Source: JBGTCY01 sp041748615
GTDB taxonomy: Bacteria; Bacteroidota; Bacteroidia; Chitinophagales; CAIOSU01
Assembly (NCBI GenBank): GCA_041748615.1
Contig: JBGTCY010000004.1
Span: forward strand, 1-24,368
Length of the DNA: 24,368 bases
Direction: 5' to 3'
Shown: positions 16,114 to 22,709 of the stretch, in pieces
How the letters are laid out: every line of letters starts with the position of its first letter
Position numbering within the stretch: the first letter of the stretch is position 1
Notes under the pieces: generated by a model
Seen by the model: the letters and a program-made list of their open reading frames with translations, nothing else
The model's database searches: none
What the model was told of the DNA's origin: nothing
Program-made: the position numbers and the translations under genes

Positions 16114-17442
16114 ATGAAATTTATTGAAGGATTTTCAAAACTTTCCAAGCAGGCGAAACTTGAATGGATAGCCAACAACTTTTTCGGTAACGCTGATGAA
16201 GTTATCCGGGAATTCAAAAGCTACTGGCATGCGAACCCCGATTTGCAAAAACTGTTTGATGAGTTCAGCGAAAACACGTTGACGAATTATTACATTCCGT
16301 ACAATGTATCGCCTAATTTTTTGATTAATGGAAAAGCATACGCGGTTCCGATGGTGATTGAAGAAAGTTCTGTTGTAGCGGCTGCATCGCAAAGCGCGAA
16401 ATTCTGGAAGGAGCGGGGAGGGTTTCATTCGGAAGTGATTTCCACCGTGAAAATCGGGCAGGTGCATTTTAACTGGAAAGGCGATGTGCTGAAATTGAAA
16501 AATTTCATCAAACAGATTAAGCCGGTGATGTTGAGAAACGCGCATCCCATCACGCGCAACATGGAAGAACGCGGGGGCGGCATTGTGGAGATTGAGTTGG
16601 TGAATATGACGGCTTTCGATACCGATTATTATCAACTGAAAGCCTCATTCGAAACCTGTGATTCAATGGGGGCAAATTTTATTAATTCAGTGCTGGAAAA
16701 TTTTGCTTCCACGCTCAAAGGTGAAGCGCTTTCTTATGAAGCATTTGACGATGCGGAGCGCGACATTCATATCATTATGTGTATTCTCTCCAATTACACG
16801 CCCGACTGTTTGGTGCGCACGTGGGTGGAGTGCCCGATACCCGCGCTTGGAAATATTGAAGGAATGGAAGCGGAAGAGTTTGCTAAAAAATTTGCTAAAG
16901 CCATTAAAATCGCGAAAGTGGACATCTTCCGCGCCACCACGCACAACAAAGGTGTCATGAATGGAATTGACTCGGTGGTGCTGTCTACAGGAAATGATTT
17001 TCGCGCGACAGAAGCCTGCGGGCATGTTTATGCCTCGCGCAATGGTCGCTATCAAAGTTTATCGGATGTGAAACTCGATAACGGAAAATTTCATTTTCAA
17101 TTAGAAGTGCCGATGGCGCTGGGTGTTGTTGGTGGGCTAACCACACTGCACCCCATGGCGAAACGTTCGCTCGAAATGCTTGGCAATCCATCCGCGCGTG
17201 AACTGATGATGATTGCTTCCGCTGCGGGGCTTGCCAACAATTTTGCCGCGGTGAAATCCATGACCACCGTAGGTATTCAGAAAGGACACATGAAGATGCA
17301 CCTGCTGAATATTCTGAAACAGTTTGACGCCAATGAAATTGAAGTTGAACAGGCTAAAGAATATTTCAAAGCCAATGTGGTTTCTTACAACGCGGTGCGG
17401 AATTTTCTGGCTTCCATCAGACCGGCAGTTACGAAAGAATAA
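16114..17442 (+). CDS. mvaA: Hydroxymethylglutaryl-CoA reductase, class II
   Basis: A 442-aa cytosolic enzyme that interconverts HMG-CoA and mevalonate, the committed step of the mevalonate route to isoprenoids when run biosynthetically. The class II catalytic set is present: E83/E84 in VIEESSVVAAAS, DSMGANFIN (183-191) at the cofactor side, K279 in TTHNKGVMNG, D295 in STGNDFRATEACGH, and the flap His H392 in QKGHMKMHL. GVVGGLTTLHP (337-347) is the glycine-rich segment near the cofactor. There is no N-terminal membrane domain, unlike class I. Whether it uses NADH or NADPH cannot be decided by eye. It is monocistronic, convergent with the lipoprotein gene (8 nt apart). Confidence 0.93.
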   Translation: MKFIEGFSKLSKQAKLEWIANNFFGNADEVIREFKSYWHANPDLQKLFDEFSENTLTNYYIPYNVSPNFLINGKAYAVPMVIEESSVVAAASQSAKFWKERGGFHSEVISTVKIGQVHFNWKGDVLKLKNFIKQIKPVMLRNAHPITRNMEERGGGIVEIELVNMTAFDTDYYQLKASFETCDSMGANFINSVLENFASTLKGEALSYEAFDDAERDIHIIMCILSNYTPDCLVRTWVECPIPALGNIEGMEAEEFAKKFAKAIKIAKVDIFRATTHNKGVMNGIDSVVLSTGNDFRATEACGHVYASRNGRYQSLSDVKLDNGKFHFQLEVPMALGVVGGLTTLHPMAKRSLEMLGNPSARELMMIASAAGLANNFAAVKSMTTVGIQKGHMKMHLLNILKQFDANEIEVEQAKEYFKANVVSYNAVRNFLASIRPAVTKE

Positions 17443-17450
17443 CTGCTTTT

Positions 17451-18155
17451 TTACTTTTCAGGCACCGGTTGTTCCTGTACAATTTCCTGCCTCATCCATT
17501 CCTTTTTCTGTTTGTTCCAAAACATGGGTTTTTGTTCATCGAGGTCAATTCGCTCCTGAGGCATCTGCCGGCTGTATTTTAATAATGGGTCATTCGTGGT
17601 GCTGAATGTAATTGTGGATTCATACCAATACCTGCTGGCTCCGGGATTACTGTGAATTTCAGCTTTGCTCACCGCACCATTGGGATGAAATTTTAATTGC
17701 GTGGTAACGGAATAACTCAGGCGAACATCCTCAATCTGAAAAGTTTCTGCTCCATACAAATCATAGAAAAACGACTTGCGTCTGCCTTCCTGCCACGGGG
17801 TGATTTTGACGGATATTTTTCCGTTGGAATAGTAATGATAAAGGGTATCACTTTCCATCGGTGACTTTTGCGGAGAGGGCGTGACTTTTTTGACTACCGG
17901 AGGTTCGGTTTTCTTTTTAATTACAGTGTCATCGACTTTTACCTTTGGAACAGAATCTTGTACAATCAGCTTTTTGGAAGAATCCTGCTGTAGCTCAAGG
18001 GCTTTTTTCAATTCACGGATTTCTGTTCGCAATGAATCAATATCCGTAATCAATTTTTGATTTTCAGGAACGGGCTGATTACAGGAAACGCAATAGAGTG
18101 AGAGGAATAAAACAGGAATTGAATGTACAAAAAGCGGCTTCAAAAGTTTTTTCAA
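17451..18155 (-). CDS. Hypothetical lipoprotein with coiled coil and MORN-like C-terminal part
   Basis: The frame is open to a TTG at 18170 (overlapping the recQ stop by 11 bp). I prefer the TTG at 18155, 5 nt after the recQ stop, because it gives a compact signal MKKLLKPLFVHSIPVLFLSL and a lipobox-like VSC at C25; there is no ATG before residue ~100. After the Cys come a coiled coil (ITDIDSLRTEIRELKKALEL), a Lys/Pro/Val-rich tether (~60-95) and a beta-rich domain with MORN/YwqK-like motifs (YHYYSNGKISVKITPW, LKFHPNGAVSKAEIHSNPG). It is probably anchored in the inner or outer membrane facing the periplasm. It is co-transcribed with recQ, with no obvious functional link. Confidence 0.7.
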   Translation of the reverse strand: MKKLLKPLFVHSIPVLFLSLYCVSCNQPVPENQKLITDIDSLRTEIRELKKALELQQDSSKKLIVQDSVPKVKVDDTVIKKKTEPPVVKKVTPSPQKSPMESDTLYHYYSNGKISVKITPWQEGRRKSFFYDLYGAETFQIEDVRLSYSVTTQLKFHPNGAVSKAEIHSNPGASRYWYESTITFSTTNDPLLKYSRQMPQERIDLDEQKPMFWNKQKKEWMRQEIVQEQPVPEK

Positions 18156-18159
18156 ACTA

Positions 18160-20376
18160 TTAGTTAGCAACCTCTGACAAAAATTTTATTTGCATCAATC
18201 GCAACTCCTCCAGAGAAATTCCCTCATCTTTTAACTCACGGTAAGCATCTTCCAATGAGTCGCTTTCCGATTGACGGAAGTAATCAAAAACAATTTCCTG
18301 CAACTCTTCATCCACCACTTCATCAATGCAGTAGTTGATATTCACTTTCGTGCCGCTGTCAACGATGGTTTTGATTTCATTAAATAAATCATCCTGTTTC
18401 AAACCTTTGCTGCGGGCGATATCATCCAGCGGAATTTTTTTATCAATACTCTGAATAATATACACTTTCATCGCGCTTTTATTCACGATGCTTTTCACAA
18501 CCAAGTCAGTCGTGCGTTCAATGTCATTATCCTCAACATATTTGGCTATGAGCGCGATGAATGGTTTGCCGTATTTCAAGGCTTTTCCTTTGCTGACTCC
18601 GGTAATGTTGGACAGTTCATCAATATGGATGGGATATTGAGTCGCCATATCTTCCAATGATGGGTCCTGAAAGATGACATAAGGTGGAAGATTTTGCTCT
18701 TTGGCAACTTTTCTCCTTAATTCTTTCAGCATATTCAAAAGGACATTATCAAGCGCGCCCGGTCTCGCCTCATCGGCTTCATCATCCATCTCGGCTGCCT
18801 CTTTTTCAAAATCATGATTGAGCGCGATTTGGACATTGAAGGGCTTTGAGAGAAATTTCTTTCCTTCGGGAGTGAATTTCAGTAATCCAAAATGTTCAAG
18901 GTCTTTGTTCATCAATCCCAACAGCATCGCCTGCCGGATGATGGAATTCCAAAACATCTCGTTTTTATCCGCGCCCGCTCCGAATACATCCAATTTATTG
19001 TAACCGAAAGTGACTAATTCCTGTGTCTTTTTTCCAACAAGAATATTAACGATGTCCTGAATGCCATGATTTTCTTTGACCAAGGAAATGGTTTTCAACG
19101 CCAGCACGATGAAGTCTTTTCCCTCGATAGTTTCTTTCGGATTCAAACAATTATCACAGGCGCCACAATTTTTTTCCGTATAATCTTCTCCGAAATAATG
19201 CATCAGGAATTTCCTGCGACACACGGGTGTTTCGGCAAATGCAATCACTTCCGTCAAAAGGTGAGAACCCATTTCACGCTCACTGAGTGATTTGTCACGC
19301 AGAAATTTTTCCAGCTTGTAAATATCTTTATAGCTGTAATACGCGATACATTTTCCTTCCAATCCGTCACGACCCGCGCGACCGGTTTCCTGGTAATAGT
19401 TTTCTATACTCTTGGGGATATTATAATGAATCACAAAACGAACATCAGGTTTGTCAATCCCCATTCCAAAGGCAATGGTGGCTACAATGACATCAATATC
19501 TTCCATCAGAAACTGATCCTGAATGGAAGCGCGGTGCGGCTGTTCCAGCCCGGCATGGTAGGGCGCAGCTTTCACCCCATTCACATTCAGAAACTCCGCG
19601 ATTTCCTCCGTGGATTTTCTGCTGAGCGCGTAAATGATTCCTGATTTGCCGGTATTCGCCTTCACAAACTGCACGATGGCTTTCAGCACATTCTCTTTTT
19701 TGCCTTTTGGCTTCACTTCGTAGAGCAAATTGGCTCTGTTAAAAGAAGAAATGAAGATATTGGGTTTGTTGAGTTGCAAAGTCTTGACGATATCGGTTTG
19801 CACTTTAGGGGTTGCCGTTGCGGTGAGCGCTATCAGCGGAACTTTTTGACCGATGAGTTCCATCATGTCGCGGATGCGCCTGTATTCAGGTCTGAAATCA
19901 TGACCCCATTCGCTGATACAATGCGCTTCGTCCACCGCGATGAAAGAAATCTTAACATCTTTCAAAAAGCTGATGTTTTCTTTTTTGGTCAGGGATTCTG
20001 GAGCGACATACAGCAGTTTGGTTTCTCCAGCGAGAATATCTTCGCGCACCTGTTTCATCTGTTGTTTGCTCAGGGATGAATTCAGAAAATGAGCAATAGT
20101 TTCATTACTGCTGTATCCGCGCACCAAATCCACCTGGTTTTTCATCAACGCAATCAGCGGACTGACGACAATGGCGGTGCCTTTGCTCAGGATGGCGGGC
20201 AACTGGTAACACAAGGATTTTCCGCCTCCGGTCGGCATAATGACAAAGGTGTCTTTGCCGCTCATGATACTTTTGATGGCAGGTTCCTGGTTGCCTTTAA
20301 ATGTTTTGAAACCGAAATATTCCTGGAGGGAAGATTTGAGCTTGTCTTTTGCAGGTGGGGCTAATGTGGTGGACAT
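18160..20376 (-). CDS. recQ: ATP-dependent DNA helicase RecQ
   Basis: A 738-aa superfamily 2 3'-5' DNA helicase for recombination and repair. Motif I is MPTGGGKS (47-54), motif II DEAH (150-153), motif III LTATATP (185-191) and motif VI QETGRAGRDG (330-339). The RecQ zinc-binding Cys residues are C387, C405, C408 and C411, followed by a winged-helix RQC region (~420-525). An HRDC domain lies near 541-615 (LKELRRKVAKEQNLPPYVIF, GVSKGKALKYGKPFI). About 120 more residues beyond HRDC form a helical tail, a length usual for Bacteroidota RecQ. The start is ATG 20376. A lipoprotein gene follows in the same operon. Confidence 0.97.
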   Translation of the reverse strand: MSTTLAPPAKDKLKSSLQEYFGFKTFKGNQEPAIKSIMSGKDTFVIMPTGGGKSLCYQLPAILSKGTAIVVSPLIALMKNQVDLVRGYSSNETIAHFLNSSLSKQQMKQVREDILAGETKLLYVAPESLTKKENISFLKDVKISFIAVDEAHCISEWGHDFRPEYRRIRDMMELIGQKVPLIALTATATPKVQTDIVKTLQLNKPNIFISSFNRANLLYEVKPKGKKENVLKAIVQFVKANTGKSGIIYALSRKSTEEIAEFLNVNGVKAAPYHAGLEQPHRASIQDQFLMEDIDVIVATIAFGMGIDKPDVRFVIHYNIPKSIENYYQETGRAGRDGLEGKCIAYYSYKDIYKLEKFLRDKSLSEREMGSHLLTEVIAFAETPVCRRKFLMHYFGEDYTEKNCGACDNCLNPKETIEGKDFIVLALKTISLVKENHGIQDIVNILVGKKTQELVTFGYNKLDVFGAGADKNEMFWNSIIRQAMLLGLMNKDLEHFGLLKFTPEGKKFLSKPFNVQIALNHDFEKEAAEMDDEADEARPGALDNVLLNMLKELRRKVAKEQNLPPYVIFQDPSLEDMATQYPIHIDELSNITGVSKGKALKYGKPFIALIAKYVEDNDIERTTDLVVKSIVNKSAMKVYIIQSIDKKIPLDDIARSKGLKQDDLFNEIKTIVDSGTKVNINYCIDEVVDEELQEIVFDYFRQSESDSLEDAYRELKDEGISLEELRLMQIKFLSEVAN

Positions 20377-20557
20377 AATTCTTTACTTTGTTTTTTTGTT
20401 CAAACCCGTCAAAAACGAGAAAATGATTGATAAATTACCGGCTCAACTCCTTTTAACAATTGCAGTCGCGCAACTGTATGGTGAAAGAAAGCGGTCGGTT
20501 AAGTGTAGAAATCAGTAATAGGCGACTTTATTTTAATCTTTGTTCCTGCAAGTTACT

Positions 20558-20597
20558 AAAAATACCTGCAAATGCAAGTATTGATTTAGGTATTTTT
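20558..20597. promoter_or_regulatory. Perfect inverted repeat holding divergent -7-like boxes
   Basis: Arms AAAAATACCT and AGGTATTTTT are perfect over 10 bp with a 20-nt spacer. The right arm contains TATTTTTG (20591-20598, exact -7 match on the plus strand) and the left arm, read on the minus strand, gives TATTTTTA. It therefore looks like a pair of face-away promoters or a two-site operator for recQ and the manC leader. Confidence 0.35.
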
Positions 20598-20776
20598 GTC
20601 CCAAGACGTAAAAAGCAAAAGAATGGTTGAGCAGGAAAATGATTTTTAACTTTCTTTCCGGAAGAAAACTCATAAATCATTGATTATCAGAAGGGTAAAT
20701 TAATAAGAATTCCAACCGATTTAGCTTTAGAGAAAATCCATAATTTAATTACATTTAATCAACCCCGAATTATCCC

Positions 20777-20784
20777 TATTTTTC
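20777..20784 (+). promoter_or_regulatory. Candidate -7 box of the manC gene
   Basis: TATTTTTC matches TAnnTTTG at seven of eight positions and ends 13 nt before the ATG at 20798. Confidence 0.35.
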
Positions 20785-20797
20785 ACAAAATTTTGAA

Positions 20798-21886
20798 ATG
20801 AAGGAACAAAAAGACCATTATGTAGCCATCATGGCAGGAGGAATCGGAAGTCGCTTTTGGCCCAAAAGCAGGATTGGATTACCCAAACAGTTTTTAGACA
20901 TTCTCGGCACGGGAAAAACGCTGATTCAAATGACCTATGAAAGGTTTGCACGGATTGTTCCAAAAGAGAATATTTATGTGGTGACGCATGAGCATTATAC
21001 CGATATCGTCAAAAAACAACTGCCCGAACTCACCCCAAACCAGATTGTGAGCGAGCCGATGCGAAAAAATACAGCGCCCTGCATTGCTTATATCTCCTTC
21101 AAAATCAAAGAAATCAATCCCTACGCCAGCATGGTGGTAGCGCCTTCCGACCATTTGGTGCTGAAGGAAGATGTGTTTGCAGATGTAGCCAGAAACGGGT
21201 TGCAATTCGTGGATGAAGCCGACTCTCTCATCACGCTCGGCATCGTGCCCACACGCCCGGATACCGGTTACGGTTACATTCAGTTTTTGGACAATCATCG
21301 TAGCGGAGAAATCTACAAGGTGAAAACTTTTACCGAAAAACCCAATCTCGAATTGGCGAAAAGCTTTCTGAAAAGCGGTGATTTCCTCTGGAATTCAGGC
21401 ATCTTTGTTTGGAATGTCCGCTCGATACTTGCCGCGTTCAAAAAGGACCTACCCGAAGTTTATGACGCGTTTCATGAAGGAAAAGGCAAGTACAACAGCG
21501 AGCAGGAAAAGCCATTTATCGCTCATGCCTATTCACTTTGTAAAAATATTTCCATTGACTATGGCATTATGGAAAAAGCAGAAAATGTATTCGTGATTCC
21601 CGCTGACATCGGCTGGTCTGACCTCGGCACCTGGCAGTCGCTTTACGAGTTGTATGAAAAAGAAAAACAGGGCAATGCTGTTTCAGGAAAAAATGTAATG
21701 CTGTTTGATTCAAAAGATAATATGGTGATGGCGCCTGATGATAAGTTGGTAGTGCTGCAAGGGCTTGAGGGTTATTGCGTGATAGATACTAAGGATGCCC
21801 TGCTCATTTGCAAACGGGAAAAGGAACAGGAGATTAAGGAAATCACTGCGGAAGTAAAAAAAGAAAAGGGAGAGAAATTTTTATAA
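20798..21886 (+). CDS. manC: Mannose-1-phosphate guanylyltransferase
   Basis: A 362-aa cytosolic nucleotidyltransferase that makes GDP-mannose from mannose 1-phosphate and GTP, feeding mannose and fucose into surface polysaccharides. The signature AGGIGSRFWPKSR..PKQF (residues 13-32) is the pyrophosphorylase Rossmann motif. APSDHLV near 115 supplies the metal-binding Asp, and KTFTEKPNLELA, WNSGIFVWN and DIGWSDLGTWQSL are the typical ManC/GMP sugar-binding segments. It lacks the C-terminal isomerase domain of bifunctional ManC/AlgA; the ~75-residue tail after GWSDLG is the beta-helix-like end of monofunctional GMPs. It is a single gene, convergent with the BCCP gene (2 nt apart). Confidence 0.95.
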   Translation: MKEQKDHYVAIMAGGIGSRFWPKSRIGLPKQFLDILGTGKTLIQMTYERFARIVPKENIYVVTHEHYTDIVKKQLPELTPNQIVSEPMRKNTAPCIAYISFKIKEINPYASMVVAPSDHLVLKEDVFADVARNGLQFVDEADSLITLGIVPTRPDTGYGYIQFLDNHRSGEIYKVKTFTEKPNLELAKSFLKSGDFLWNSGIFVWNVRSILAAFKKDLPEVYDAFHEGKGKYNSEQEKPFIAHAYSLCKNISIDYGIMEKAENVFVIPADIGWSDLGTWQSLYELYEKEKQGNAVSGKNVMLFDSKDNMVMAPDDKLVVLQGLEGYCVIDTKDALLICKREKEQEIKEITAEVKKEKGEKFL

Positions 21887-21888
21887 CA

Positions 21889-22392
21889 TCACTCAAACTC
21901 CACCATCACCACGCCTTTTTCCAGGGCATCGCCTGTTTTAATCAAAATGCTTTTCACTGTTCCTTCTCCTGGCGCTTTGATGGCATTCTCCATTTTCATG
22001 GCTTCCAATATCAGGATGGCATCGCCTTTCTTTACCGTCTGTCCCACCTCAACATCAATGCGTAAAACTTTTCCGGGCATGGGTGATTTTAAAGCGCCTG
22101 CCTGTTTTGTGCCTTTGTCCGACATTCCCATCTTTTCCAACAACAGGTCAAACTTATCTTTTACCGCAGCCTGATATTGCGTATTGTTCACCTTCAGGCT
22201 GATTTCTTTTTCTTCAATTTTTCCGTCATTCCATTCTATCCTGTATGATTTCCCGTCACGGAGTAAATGCCATTCTTTTTCCCTTATCTGAGCAACATCA
22301 AGATTAACCGCTGTTCCGTTCAAGAATATTTTATCCCCCTCCAGTACAACCCGATATTCTTTTCCGTTAAGATTGATTAAATATTGCGACAA
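21889..22392 (-). CDS. Biotin carboxyl carrier protein-like (biotinyl-domain) subunit
   Basis: A 167-aa protein starting at TTG 22392. The C-terminal biotinyl domain has SPMPGKVLRIDVEVGQTVKKGD then LEAMKMENAIKAP; K133 in EAMKM is the biotin attachment lysine, and the hairpin half PGEGTVKSILIKTGDAL completes the domain. The N-terminal ~95 residues form a beta-rich pre-domain (LINLNGKEYRVVLEGDK, WHLLRDGKSYRIEW) seen in acyl-CoA carboxylase carrier subunits of Bacteroidota, rather than the Pro/Ala linker of E. coli AccB. It probably serves an acetyl-, propionyl- or methylcrotonyl-CoA carboxylase whose other subunits are encoded elsewhere. Confidence 0.88.
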   Translation of the reverse strand: MSQYLINLNGKEYRVVLEGDKIFLNGTAVNLDVAQIREKEWHLLRDGKSYRIEWNDGKIEEKEISLKVNNTQYQAAVKDKFDLLLEKMGMSDKGTKQAGALKSPMPGKVLRIDVEVGQTVKKGDAILILEAMKMENAIKAPGEGTVKSILIKTGDALEKGVVMVEFE

Positions 22393-22410
22393 GACTTTTT
22401 AGTTGAATGC

Positions 22411-22418
22411 CAAAGATA
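22411..22418 (-). promoter_or_regulatory. Candidate -7 box of the biotin carrier gene
   Basis: Minus-strand TATCTTTG is an exact TAnnTTTG match, 18 nt before the TTG start, which supports the non-ATG start. Confidence 0.45.
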
Positions 22419-22540
22419 ATCAATCGTGTTTTTGGATTTTTTTGCTGTTTGAATTGCCTGCTGAAAACGAATGTTCGTTTAAATTTATTAAAACCGTTTA
22501 TCTGTAATTTAAAGAGGTGTGATCAAATTGCGCTTCTTGT

Positions 22541-22625
22541 GTCATGCTCCGAGTATCGGAGCATCCCCATGTGTTTGTAATCAGCAGGGGATTCCGTCAC
22601 GCCAGTATAGGCAGATGAAATGACA
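22541..22625. repeat. Nested palindromic intergenic element (REP-like)
   Basis: A perfect 9-bp hairpin ATGCTCCGA / TCGGAGCAT with a 3-nt loop (22544-22564) is followed by a second inverted repeat ATCCCC / GGGGAT (22563-22592). The two are bracketed by GTCAT (22541) and ATGAC (22619-22623). The layout resembles palindromic repeat elements found between genes in Bacteroidota. It occupies most of the otherwise empty 22393-22709 gap; only one copy is in this window. Confidence 0.45.
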
Positions 22626-22687
22626 ACTGTACATTTTGTCCTAAAACCCATTTCATGTGAATCAATTTTAAATCAGGCGGATTTAAC

Positions 22688-22695
22688 TATTTTAG
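22688..22695 (+). promoter_or_regulatory. Candidate -7 box of the M1 aminopeptidase gene
   Basis: TATTTTAG is a seven-of-eight match to TAnnTTTG, ending 14 nt before the ATG at 22710. Confidence 0.35.
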
Positions 22696-22709
22696 CCGCT
22701 TCAAAAAAA

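Larger units (their letters stand above)
20377..20797. other. Divergent recQ / manC intergenic region
   Basis: 421 nt without a convincing gene. It contains the inverted repeat at 20558-20597, an imperfect palindrome at 20638-20681 (outer arms AATGATTT / AAATCATT around TTTCTTTCCGGAAGAAA), direct repeats of CCTGCAA (20545 and 20565) and the manC promoter. Plus-strand frames are short (one ATG frame at 20623 runs only nine codons). Confidence 0.4.

Noticed and set aside
16135..17191. Minus-strand frames of up to 166 codons opposite the HMG-CoA reductase gene
   Set aside because: The plus strand holds a complete class II reductase with all catalytic residues, so these are shadow frames.
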